Below, piece after piece: positions 9,201-17,467 of a DNA stretch of 64,000 nt. A model generated the notes under the pieces. It did not search any database. It worked only from the letters and a program-made list of their open reading frames with translations, and was not told the DNA's origin. The stretch lies in the NCBI GenBank assembly GCA_024698045.1, contig JAILRS010000018.1, forward strand, positions 62,001 through 126,000. The letters run 5' to 3'. Each line of letters begins with the position of its first letter. Within the stretch, counting starts at the first letter, position 1. A program made the position numbers and the translations under genes. The stretch is from Selenomonadaceae bacterium (lineage in GTDB: Bacteria > Bacillota > Negativicutes > Selenomonadales > Selenomonadaceae).

Positions 9201-10013
9201 TCAGCGCGTGAAAGTCTTGTCGGCTATATCGCCGTAAGCCCCAAGTGCACCGATACTTTGACCGTTCTCAAAAAATTCCACCGCACCGGCATTGCCTAAA
9301 CGGAACGAAACTTCTTTAGTACCTTCCCACGAAAGAGTTTGACCGCCGTCCACTACGCCCTCTTGCACTACATTTCCGTCAACCGTAACAAGTACCCAAC
9401 ATCTGTCATTGAATCGCGCTTGCACATTGACTTTATCGGGATTGTTGACGGGAAGATTTTCCGCAGCAGGAAGATTTTCCGCGACGGGCTCAACAGTATT
9501 ATTTGCAACGGGTGTTTGTTCCGTCTGCGCAGTAGCTTGTTGCTGTTGCGGTTTGACGGTTGCCACCTCTTCGCCCGTACCCGATAACCACGACCACGCC
9601 ATACCAGATAATGCCGCAATCACCACTACTGCCGCCACGATTAACATATTCGATGAACCTTTGTTATCATTCTCTACCGAATGCCCCAAAGGTTTTTTGA
9701 CAGGCTTGACCGGTTTTGATTCCGCTGATGTTTCGGAATTGTTATCGCCTTCGCCCGTATTTGCAGGAGCGGCAGTGTCATTTTCTTCGCGTACGTCTTT
9801 GACAAACTCTTTGGCAATTTCTTCGGGATCTAAGTTCAAAAACTTTGCGTAATTCTTTATGAATCCCTTCGTGTAAACCATACCGGGCAATTTGTCATAT
9901 TCCCCGTTTTCTATGTGCTCTATATAAAGTGCTCTTATACTTGTACCCTTTTCGATGTCTTCAATGGATAATTTTTGTCGTTCGCGTTCTTGACGAAGTG
10001 TGTAACCTACCAA
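9201..10013 (-). CDS. rodZ: RodZ-like cell-shape protein (HTH-TM-DUF4115)
   Basis: RodZ links the MreB cytoskeleton to the membrane and helps set rod shape. The order of parts fits: a cytoplasmic HTH of the XRE type at residues 1-75 (LRQERERQKLSIEDIEKGT, SIRALYIEHIENGEYDKLPG), an acidic linker, one transmembrane helix near 123-141 (MLIVAAVVVIAALSGMAW), a Gln/Pro/Asn linker, and a C-terminal beta domain (DRCWVLVTVDGNVVQEG). TTG 10013 is preferred to ATG 10022 because GGGAG abuts the ATG but lies 9 bases from the TTG. It is between rpe and pnp on the same strand. Confidence 0.88.
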   Translation of the reverse strand: MVGYTLRQERERQKLSIEDIEKGTSIRALYIEHIENGEYDKLPGMVYTKGFIKNYAKFLNLDPEEIAKEFVKDVREENDTAAPANTGEGDNNSETSAESKPVKPVKKPLGHSVENDNKGSSNMLIVAAVVVIAALSGMAWSWLSGTGEEVATVKPQQQQATAQTEQTPVANNTVEPVAENLPAAENLPVNNPDKVNVQARFNDRCWVLVTVDGNVVQEGVVDGGQTLSWEGTKEVSFRLGNAGAVEFFENGQSIGALGAYGDIADKTFTR

Positions 10014-10112
10014 ATAAAACATCTCCCTTTGATAAAAATACGCCCAATATCGGGCGCGTCATGAAAACTGATTTATATATTCGTCTGAATTTTTAACACT
10101 GTTGCCCGATAA

Positions 10113-10823
10113 TTAAAGTTCGTCGTAACCTTCTTCATCTTCGTCGTCGTGATGATGATGACTGTGGATAATTTCCTTGCCTCGAATATCTTTGATTGCC
10201 TGCGCAACATCTTCGGCACCGTAAATCGCAGAACCCGCAACCAAAATATTTGCGCCTGCCTCACGGACGATAACAGATGTTTCGGCATTGATTCCGCCGT
10301 CAACCTCGATATCGCAATCGGCTTCCAATTCGTCAATCATATGATAAAGCATGTGAACTTTCGACGGCATCGACTCGATAAATTTCTGTCCACCGTAACC
10401 CGGATTGACAGTCATAACCAAAATCATATCTGCGAACTCAATCAACTCTTCGATAGCGGAAACAGATGTGCCGGGATTGAGCGCGACACCTGCTCTGCAA
10501 CCTAATTCATGAATTCTTTCAATAAGTCTGTGCGCATGTTTTGTAGTCTCGACATGGAACGTTATTATATCCGCGCCTGCCTTCGCAAAACTTTCGATTT
10601 GAGTTTCGGGATGTTCTACCATAAGATGAACATCGATAGTTGCGTCGGTCTCCTTACGCAGAGATTTAACCACACATGCGCCGATTGTAATTTCTGGGAC
10701 AAAAGTTCCGTCCATTACGTCGACATGAATATATTCGGCACCGGCGTCGGTAACTTTCTTTACTTCTTCGGCAAGACGTGAAAAATCCGCCGACAAGATT
10801 GACGGTGCTATTATTGTTGCCAT
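10113..10823 (-). CDS. rpe: Ribulose-phosphate 3-epimerase with a His/Asp/Glu-rich C-terminal tail
   Basis: Interconverts ribulose-5-P and xylulose-5-P in the pentose phosphate pathway. The TIM-barrel protein begins MATIIAPSILSADFSRL and keeps the metal and catalytic ligands in HVDVMDG, DVHLMV and DGGI, plus the MTVNPGYGGQKF phosphate loop. The start ATG 10823 follows GGGAGGAAAAATTTC; the frame upstream to 10892 has no such site. The enzyme proper normally ends near residue 218; here a tail of about 18 residues, HSHHHHDDEDEEGYDEL, follows. That tail is unusual, and metal binding by it is only a guess. 99 bp separate it from rodZ. Confidence 0.95.
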   Translation of the reverse strand: MATIIAPSILSADFSRLAEEVKKVTDAGAEYIHVDVMDGTFVPEITIGACVVKSLRKETDATIDVHLMVEHPETQIESFAKAGADIITFHVETTKHAHRLIERIHELGCRAGVALNPGTSVSAIEELIEFADMILVMTVNPGYGGQKFIESMPSKVHMLYHMIDELEADCDIEVDGGINAETSVIVREAGANILVAGSAIYGAEDVAQAIKDIRGKEIIHSHHHHDDEDEEGYDEL

Positions 10824-10954
10824 GAAATTTTTCCTCCCAATAAATGTAAGTAACATTGGCGTCAGTGTATCACGCATGTATTTTTTTGGCAACAGCTTAA
10901 TTTTCGGCGTAACAACGGACTCCGCTGCAATTAATTCGACTCAAAGCGCGGCGG

Positions 10955-10982
10955 TTGCTAAAAATATTTTCTGTGCTATTAT
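10955..10982 (+). promoter_or_regulatory. Candidate sigma-70 promoter for the EAL-domain gene
   Basis: TTGCTA (10955-10960) and TATTAT (10977-10982) are separated by 16 bases, giving a leader of about 105 bases before the ATG at 11095. The match is only moderate. The region 10824-11094 otherwise holds no recognised gene. Confidence 0.4.
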
Positions 10983-11094
10983 TTATATCAAAGCTAAAGT
11001 AAAATTTCTGGAAACATTAACCGAAAGGAAGTGAGCGGCGCAATAATATTGCTGACCGCCTGAATTTGACAGCCAACAATCCGCGCCATTTCCG

Positions 11095-12750
11095 ATGACG
11101 ACAATCCTTAATCATCGAAAAATTCTCGATGACGTATTTAACGCTTATACCATCATGGCACACGGCAGTTATGTTTTACTTTTGGATGTAAAGAGCAAAG
11201 TAATTCGTTATTGTCCCGAATTGGTTGAGGCGTTTGGTTTACGTGACGAATATCTTCCCGACGGCGAAGTAAATTGGAGTGATTTTATTCACCCGCAAGA
11301 GCGATTCGGATTCAAGCATACAATGAGAGCACTTTTGAACGGCGAAATAAAAGCTTACGACAGATATTATCGCACGCGCCTAAAGGACGGCACTTATGCA
11401 AAACTTCGCTATATCGGCTCGATTGTACGGGATGAAGACGGATCGCCCGCGCTTATCGGCGGAATTTTGATTAACGAAGGTTTGACGGAGAGTATCGATT
11501 CGGTGACACTCCTGCGCAATCATTACGGATTTTTTCGCGATTTGGTTGCCGCCCTCGAACTCAATCGCAGTTGTGTCGTCATGTTATGCGGCATAAATAA
11601 GATGAGCGATATAAACGAAGAACACGGTTATCCTTTCGGCAATGCGGTCTTGCAACAAACCGGTTGGCTTCTTCAGGAGATTTTCGGAAACGACGGAACA
11701 GTCTACCGCATGGCGGGTGCAAAATTTGCTTTCCTGAGCGATACACTTTCGCCCGAGGAAGTGGAAGCCAAATACGAAAAAGTTCGCCGCGCCGCACAGG
11801 CAGGTATCGCAGTCGAAAATGTTCGCCAAGTTTTATCGATTAACGGCGGCATGATTTATCTTGACAGAACAATTTCAAATGAACGCACGATTTACACTTC
11901 GCTCCTGTTCGCCTATAACGATTCCAAATTTTATCATAACGGCAGTCTCGTCAATTACAACGGACCTTTGGGGATAAACATGCATGATTCGCTTGAGTTG
12001 CTCGACGAAGTGCGCGACTGTATCCTCATGGACTGCAAAAATTTTTCTCTGCGCTATCAACCGATTTTTGACATCAAGACGAATAAATTAACGTCGGTGG
12101 AAGCTCTGTTGTGTTGGCACAGCGAAAGATTCGGCGACGTACCTCCTTCGGCTTATGTGCCCGTGCTCGAGCATGATTATTTGTTTGAAGAGTTAGGCTA
12201 TTGGATTATGCGTCGTGCGATGGAGGAAGTTGTAAAAGTTTTGGAATTCAAACCCGATTTGATTCTTAACATAAATATTGCACCTGCGCAGATTATCGAC
12301 GATTTTCTTTTCAACGAGATACGCAAAAGTTCCAAGGCAACTAATTTTCCGCTGACAAATCTTTGTTTTGAATTGACACAGAGTTGTCGACTTATCGAGC
12401 CGAATATTTTGAAGAACATAGTTAACGAATTGAAGAGCAGGAATATTCTTTGTCTGATTGATGATTTTGGTTCGGGTGTTGCCTCAATCGATTTCCTGCG
12501 AGATCTTGCGCCGGACTTCATCAAGCTCGAACGCGATTACATCATGAACATAAATACGAAGACGGGCAATTTGCAGATAGTGCGCCATCTTTCGGAATTA
12601 GCGGCGGAATTGGGTACGAAAGTTTGTTTGAAGGGTGTCGGCGATGAAAAAATCCGCGATACCGTAAAAGATTTGCCGATAACAAATGTGCAGGGTAATT
12701 TTTATTCGGAGGCTGTTTCTCTCGACGAAATTATCAAACGCTACATTTAA
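11095..12750 (+). CDS. PAS / degenerate GGDEF / degenerate EAL domain protein
   Basis: A 551-residue cytoplasmic protein of the cyclic-di-GMP signalling class. Residues about 20-135 look like a PAS fold (DFIHPQERFGFKHTM), about 145-300 a GGDEF fold whose signature is replaced by RMAGAKFAF, so no cyclase activity is expected. The EAL domain (about 315-551) keeps EAL near residue 335 but without the following Arg (EALLC), NINIAP, FELTQ, LIDDFGSG and VQGNF; the catalytic EGVE Glu is lost (KGVGD) and the usual KID Asp reads KLE. It probably binds rather than cleaves c-di-GMP. No clear ribosome site precedes ATG 11095, but an in-frame stop lies 42 bases upstream with no other start between. It converges on an active-looking GGDEF gene. 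Confidence 0.85.
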   Translation: MTTILNHRKILDDVFNAYTIMAHGSYVLLLDVKSKVIRYCPELVEAFGLRDEYLPDGEVNWSDFIHPQERFGFKHTMRALLNGEIKAYDRYYRTRLKDGTYAKLRYIGSIVRDEDGSPALIGGILINEGLTESIDSVTLLRNHYGFFRDLVAALELNRSCVVMLCGINKMSDINEEHGYPFGNAVLQQTGWLLQEIFGNDGTVYRMAGAKFAFLSDTLSPEEVEAKYEKVRRAAQAGIAVENVRQVLSINGGMIYLDRTISNERTIYTSLLFAYNDSKFYHNGSLVNYNGPLGINMHDSLELLDEVRDCILMDCKNFSLRYQPIFDIKTNKLTSVEALLCWHSERFGDVPPSAYVPVLEHDYLFEELGYWIMRRAMEEVVKVLEFKPDLILNINIAPAQIIDDFLFNEIRKSSKATNFPLTNLCFELTQSCRLIEPNILKNIVNELKSRNILCLIDDFGSGVASIDFLRDLAPDFIKLERDYIMNINTKTGNLQIVRHLSELAAELGTKVCLKGVGDEKIRDTVKDLPITNVQGNFYSEAVSLDEIIKRYI

Positions 12751-12780
12751 ATCGGCGGCAAAAATTTTATACGAAAACAA

Positions 12781-12812
12781 AAAGGCGATGAGTTATTTTG
12801 CTCACCGCCTTT
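12781..12812. terminator. Bidirectional terminator shared by the EAL and GGDEF genes
   Basis: AAAGGCGATGAG pairs with CTCACCGCCTTT around an 8-base loop, with one A/C mismatch that becomes G-U on the other strand. The plus-strand copy runs into TTGATTTTTA. It sits in the 78-bp gap between the convergent genes. Confidence 0.75.
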
Positions 12813-12828
12813 GATTTTTATTCGGGTA

Positions 12829-14142
12829 TCAAGAGTTTAAAACTGCCTGTTCGTACGTGAAACAAAAATGTTTGCTTTCTGGTAACTCGTTCCAACTTTC
12901 AACAATGCGCCCGATAATTTTTTCTGCATCGTCGTCATTGTCGATATCGGTCAGCAACAAAAGAAATTGATTGTTACCGTTATGAGAGACAACATCTCCG
13001 CGCTTTAAAGTTTTTTGCAAACAGTCAATGAATTTTTCACCGGCAATGCGCAGAGAAAAATTTTTATCGTCGTCCATATGTTTGAGCAACATCAAAACCA
13101 AATGACTTCTCTTGCCGAAAGTTGTGGCGTTGCGTTTAATCAATCGGTACATCACGCGGAAAGTTTCAAACGGCACGACATAACCGCCCGATTCTTTGTT
13201 ACGTTCGCCCAAAATCATTTCGACTTGATCCAGCGTCACGACAGTCTCAACTTGTTCTTCGAGTGCGTCTTCGCTGTAAATGTTGTAGCCGTGTTTGCCG
13301 TTCTGCTTCACGATATAAAGAGCCTTGTCCGCCTTCTTGTAGAGCTCGGAAAAATCTGTGCCGGATTGCGGAACGAGTACGCAGCCGATAGACGCCCCGA
13401 GGGGAATATTCATATCTTCGCCCATCAATTTTTTCGCGGCAGCCGTAATTTTTTCATTGATAAATTTTGTTTTGGAGGCAATCGCGGCGGGATCGTCCAC
13501 ACCGTGACAAAAACTTACAAACTCATCGCCGCCCATTCGCCCGATTAAATCCGACGAACGCATAGCCGCACGGAGAATATCGGCGAAGGCAATCAGAATT
13601 TTATCGCCCATGGCATGACCATGGATATCATTGACGAGTTTAAAACTATCCAAGTCAATCATGAGCAGAGAACCGCGCGAAGTTTTACAAATTTCCTTCA
13701 GTTCCTCTTCGGAAGATCCTTTGTTAAATAAACCGGTAAGCGCGTCCGTCGTCGAAGTTTTTTTCAACGCCTCGATTTCTCCGACGGTACTCAGGATATT
13801 CGCGATTCGCCGCAGTAAAATTTCGGGCTGAATAGGTTTGTGTATGAAATCCATCGCGCCGTTTTTGAAACTTTGACTCTCGACATCTTCACTCTTATCC
13901 GCCGTCATGAACATGAACGGAATTTTTTTATGGAATTCGTTTTGCAATTCAATCTGTAAATCGTAACCGGTCATGCCGGGCATACGAAAATCCGATAAAA
14001 TCATATTCGGTTTTTCTCTGCGATAAACTTCCATTGCTTGTGCCGCCGATTCTGCGCAGACCGTTTCATATTTGCTCTCAAGCATGAAGGCGACCATTTC
14101 GCGCGTGACTTCCTGATCGTCAACAATTAAAATCTTTTTCAT
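12829..14142 (-). CDS. Response regulator diguanylate cyclase (REC-GGDEF, plus a degenerate second GGDEF-like domain)
   Basis: The 437-residue protein opens with a CheY-like receiver: acidic pair in IVDDQ, phospho-acceptor Asp51 (ILSDFRMPG), Thr80 and Lys102. An intact GGDEF domain follows with GRMGGDEF at 201-208 and the product-inhibition I-site RSSD at 195-198, exactly five residues before GGDEF, so it should make c-di-GMP and be feedback inhibited. Residues about 310-437 look like a second, degenerate GGDEF fold (RGDVVSHNGNNQFLLLL where the signature would be). No histidine kinase is nearby. The gene converges on the PAS-EAL gene, with which it plausibly works. Confidence 0.92.
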   Translation of the reverse strand: MKKILIVDDQEVTREMVAFMLESKYETVCAESAAQAMEVYRREKPNMILSDFRMPGMTGYDLQIELQNEFHKKIPFMFMTADKSEDVESQSFKNGAMDFIHKPIQPEILLRRIANILSTVGEIEALKKTSTTDALTGLFNKGSSEEELKEICKTSRGSLLMIDLDSFKLVNDIHGHAMGDKILIAFADILRAAMRSSDLIGRMGGDEFVSFCHGVDDPAAIASKTKFINEKITAAAKKLMGEDMNIPLGASIGCVLVPQSGTDFSELYKKADKALYIVKQNGKHGYNIYSEDALEEQVETVVTLDQVEMILGERNKESGGYVVPFETFRVMYRLIKRNATTFGKRSHLVLMLLKHMDDDKNFSLRIAGEKFIDCLQKTLKRGDVVSHNGNNQFLLLLTDIDNDDDAEKIIGRIVESWNELPESKHFCFTYEQAVLNS

Positions 14143-14244
14143 TATCGTAACCTCGTCGAAGAGAAATTAACAACATTAATCATTCGGCATTATATATGTT
14201 TGGTTTGGATAAGGGAAGAAAAATTTTGGTTGACGCCGTTTGAA

Positions 14245-14273
14245 TTGGCAAAAAAAATTACGGCTGATATAAT
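14245..14273 (+). promoter_or_regulatory. Sigma-70-type promoter directly before the DUF2142 gene
   Basis: TTGGCA (14245-14250), a 17-base spacer and a perfect TATAAT (14268-14273). Transcription would begin near 14280, that is at the annotated ATG 14279, so either the mRNA is leaderless or translation starts further in. Confidence 0.7.
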
Positions 14274-14278
14274 CTCGA

Positions 14279-15811
14279 ATGATTTTTCTGACGTCGAAAG
14301 TTTTGACGGAAGAATATAAATTTAATTCGGTGGTGTGTTCATTGCGTCGATTAATAAATTTTGAAAGAGTGTTGACGGAAAATTTTGCGGCTATAACTTT
14401 TTGTCTGATAATTATTTTTGGTGTAGCGATTCGGATTGTGACGCCGCCTTATCAAGTGGCAGACGAAATAAATCATTTTGCGCGCGCGTGGCAAGTGTCA
14501 GAAGGGAAATTGTTAGCGCAGACGGAACAAGTGCGATTGATTGAGGACGGCGATAATCCGACGACGAAAAATCAAGTAGGTTGGTCGTGTAAGGGCGGAC
14601 GTGTAACTTTACATGACGAAGGAGAAAAATTTTTTGTGGCGGAAGTACCGCGCTCGTTAATGCCGCCCGAATTTGTTGCCGACATCATCAACAAATATCA
14701 TCTGATTAAATTCGACATGGCTGAAAAATTTATATCGACACCGCTCGACGTCGAAGTAACCGAATGGCATTTAATCCCCAATACCGGTTCTTATTCGCCG
14801 CTTGCTTATCTGCCGCAAGCCGTCATTGCATTTTTGGGGCGTTCGCTAAATTTCTGCGCAGGTACGATTTACTACCTGATGTCATTGGGCGCGTTGATAT
14901 TCTGTGCCTTTTGCGTTTTCGGCGCGATGAAACTTTTGCCCGAGAAAAAAATTCTAATCTTCCTGTTGGCAATGATGCCGATGTTCTTGACGGAAATATC
15001 TTCGACTTCGGCGGACGCGATAATTTACGGCGCAACTTTATTCGGAGCGGCGTGGCTACTGTCATTACGGCGGCGCGGAGAAAAAATATCTTCGGCGGAA
15101 ATTTTCGGGCTGATAACTTTGGCAATTACTTTGGGGTTGTTAAAACAAGTTTACGGCGCAATCTTATTGCTGTACTTCCTGATTCCGCGCGCGCGTTTCA
15201 ATTCGACGGGACAATTTATCGGATTGGGTTTATCGCTGTTGATAATTGATTTGACAATCTCCTCGGCGTGGCTGTATCTTTCGAGTGACGGCGGACGCGT
15301 GCCGCTGTTCACGGGCTTTTACATGGGATTGGAGGGCATTGATGCCGTTGCTCAGAAACAATTTATGTTAGCGCACCCGACGGAATTTTTAACGGCATTC
15401 GCCGCAAGTGTAATCAAGCCCGATATTTGGTTCGCCAAGACTTTTATCGGCGTCCTCGGCATTGTCAATCTCTACTTCCCGATAATTTTCTACTTTGCCT
15501 ACGTTGTCATGCTGATTATCGGCGCGACTGTCGGCGATTTAAATTTAAAATTCCGCGAAAGATTGTTGATGATTTTTATCGCGCTCGTAACGATGTTGGG
15601 CGTGTTCGCCGTGGAATATTTAATCTGGTCACCCGTAGGCGCGGAATTGATTGCCGGTGTGCAGGGAAGATATTTTATACCCGTGGCACTAATCGCCTTC
15701 GCAAGTTTGTCGCTGTTCAATCCGCCGCGATTTTCTTTTGCGATAACTTTTGTATTCGGTGTGGCAAGCGCATTGTCGACGCTTTGGATTTTATTTTCGC
15801 GCCTGTATTAA
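14279..15811 (+). CDS. DUF2142 family polytopic membrane protein
   Basis: A 510-residue membrane protein with about ten hydrophobic helices. It carries the DUF2142 hallmark after the first helix: TPPYQVADEINHFARAWQVSEG, an acidic motif facing outside. Members resemble GT-C glycosyltransferases and are often found with polysaccharide genes, but their reaction is not established. The start is uncertain: ATG 14279 falls on the predicted transcription start and lacks a ribosome site; downstream GTG or TTG codons before the first helix (for instance in FERVLTEN) are alternatives. Its stop codon shares the bases TTAA with the stop of the convergent radical SAM gene, leaving no room for a terminator. 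Confidence 0.8.
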   Translation: MIFLTSKVLTEEYKFNSVVCSLRRLINFERVLTENFAAITFCLIIIFGVAIRIVTPPYQVADEINHFARAWQVSEGKLLAQTEQVRLIEDGDNPTTKNQVGWSCKGGRVTLHDEGEKFFVAEVPRSLMPPEFVADIINKYHLIKFDMAEKFISTPLDVEVTEWHLIPNTGSYSPLAYLPQAVIAFLGRSLNFCAGTIYYLMSLGALIFCAFCVFGAMKLLPEKKILIFLLAMMPMFLTEISSTSADAIIYGATLFGAAWLLSLRRRGEKISSAEIFGLITLAITLGLLKQVYGAILLLYFLIPRARFNSTGQFIGLGLSLLIIDLTISSAWLYLSSDGGRVPLFTGFYMGLEGIDAVAQKQFMLAHPTEFLTAFAASVIKPDIWFAKTFIGVLGIVNLYFPIIFYFAYVVMLIIGATVGDLNLKFRERLLMIFIALVTMLGVFAVEYLIWSPVGAELIAGVQGRYFIPVALIAFASLSLFNPPRFSFAITFVFGVASALSTLWILFSRLY

Positions 15812-17445
15812 TCGCCCGTACATACTCCGCAACGTTTACAACCTTTGAAACATTTCGGCGTCGTCTTAAATTCGGCGGCACGTTGCAATTCGTCAAGCAA
15901 ATATTTTTTCGTAAAGCCTTGGTCAAGAAAATCCCAAGGCAAATTTTTTTCGGTCGGTATTTCTCCCAAATAAATTTCTTCGTCAAGTTTCGCCGCCTTG
16001 AAATTTCTGCGGAACTCCTGTAGTGATTCCGATTGCGCAACGATTTTACCGATTTGTCTGTCACCGCGCGCAAGTATCGTTTGTATTTCCGAGGAGCGAA
16101 CCGACTCCGAAATTATTTCCGTACCGCGTACCGATTTCAATTTACCGCGCAGGATTTTAAATGCTTCGTCAAGATATTTTTTCGAGGCGAACGGCGACCA
16201 TTGAAAAGGTGTGAACGGTTTCGGCACGAACGGATTTACACTCAAAGTCAATCGTCCGTCGAAAAGTTTTTTTATCCGCGCCGATAAATCCGCGATTGCC
16301 TCGACATCAGATAAATCTTCAAACGGTAAGCCGACCATGAAGTAAAGTCTAAAATTTTTTATTCCTGCTTTGATTCCCAATTCCGTTGCCGTGAATACAT
16401 TTTCTTCGGTGATTCCCTTATTGACCACCGCGCGCATTTTTTCCGAGCCGACTTCGGGCGCAATCGTCAATGTTTTCAAGCCGCTCGATACCAACGACTT
16501 TACAAGTTCATCCGTCACGGAATCCGCGCGGAATGACGCGACCGACATTTGTAACTTTTCGCCGAGGATAAATCTACACAGTTCGTCTATCTGCGGATAA
16601 TCCGAGATTGCCGCGCCCATCAAGCCGATTTTTTTCCCGAAAACTTTTGCGGCGGAAATTTCTTCCTTGAGCACGTCAAGCGAACGATTGCGCGGTTTGC
16701 GGAAACAATAGCCGGCCATACAAAATCTGCAATGACGTCCGCAACCTCTGGCGGTCTCCACCAAATACATATTGAATTCCGAGTTATCCGTTACTATCGT
16801 AGTATGCGCAGGATACGAATCCAAATCTTTGAGCCATTGCCGCGATACTTTTTGCGGATACCGTGGCACATAAATTCCCGATACATGCGAAAGTTTTTCC
16901 AATCGTTCGGCGCGCGTCAAACCTTCCGAGAAAATTATTTCGTCAACCAGCGGCGGCATTATCACTTCGCCCTCACCGATAACAAACGCGTCGAAAATTT
17001 CCGCAAGCGGTTCGGGATTGAATGTCGCGCAAACTCCTCCGGCTATGATTATCGGATCGAAATCCGTTCGTTCGCTTGCCACGGGATTTATTTTGCCCAA
17101 TCGCAACATCTTCACTACGTTAAAGTAATCCGGTTCAAACGACACCGCGAAGCCGATAACTTGAAATCTGTTAAGCGGCGTTTGCGTCTCCATACTCAGC
17201 AACGGAACATTGCCGCGCGATATTTTTTCCGTTGTCGATTGTTCGGGCAGGAAAAATCTTTCGCAGGAAGTGTCACGCCTCCCGTTGAGTATTTCGTAAA
17301 TTATGTGAATACCCAAATTAGACATGCCCACGCGATAAAAATTCGGGTACGCCAAAGCAAATCGCAGACGTCCGCCCGTCTGCTCGACCAAATTTTTTTC
17401 GCGACTTATCTGCTCTCTCAAATCATCTTCGTAACTCCACGCCAT
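15808..17445 (-). CDS. B12-binding-domain radical SAM protein (TIGR03960-like)
   Basis: A 545-residue protein. Residues 1-200 form the N-terminal domain seen in the YgiQ/TIGR03960 group (LAYPNFYRVGMSNLGIHIIY, IIIAGGVCATFNPEPLAE, IGEGE). The radical SAM cluster ligands are Cys235, Cys239 and Cys242 in ARGCGRHCRFCMAG. A second set of cysteines closes the protein (CFKGCKRCGVC) and may hold another cluster. The full TIGR03960 architecture is often paired with a TIGR03936 partner that modifies RNA or protein; no such gene is adjacent, and the substrate is unknown. GGAG stands 7 bases before ATG 17445. It follows the DUF389 gene by 22 bp. Confidence 0.85.
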   Translation of the reverse strand: MAWSYEDDLREQISREKNLVEQTGGRLRFALAYPNFYRVGMSNLGIHIIYEILNGRRDTSCERFFLPEQSTTEKISRGNVPLLSMETQTPLNRFQVIGFAVSFEPDYFNVVKMLRLGKINPVASERTDFDPIIIAGGVCATFNPEPLAEIFDAFVIGEGEVIMPPLVDEIIFSEGLTRAERLEKLSHVSGIYVPRYPQKVSRQWLKDLDSYPAHTTIVTDNSEFNMYLVETARGCGRHCRFCMAGYCFRKPRNRSLDVLKEEISAAKVFGKKIGLMGAAISDYPQIDELCRFILGEKLQMSVASFRADSVTDELVKSLVSSGLKTLTIAPEVGSEKMRAVVNKGITEENVFTATELGIKAGIKNFRLYFMVGLPFEDLSDVEAIADLSARIKKLFDGRLTLSVNPFVPKPFTPFQWSPFASKKYLDEAFKILRGKLKSVRGTEIISESVRSSEIQTILARGDRQIGKIVAQSESLQEFRRNFKAAKLDEEIYLGEIPTEKNLPWDFLDQGFTKKYLLDELQRAAEFKTTPKCFKGCKRCGVCTGD

Positions 17446-17467
17446 ATAATCACTCCAAAGTTTTATA

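Noticed and set aside
10822-11034. 70-codon plus-strand frame in the rpe upstream gap
   Set aside because: Starts on the reverse of the rpe start region, no ribosome site, composition not protein-like.
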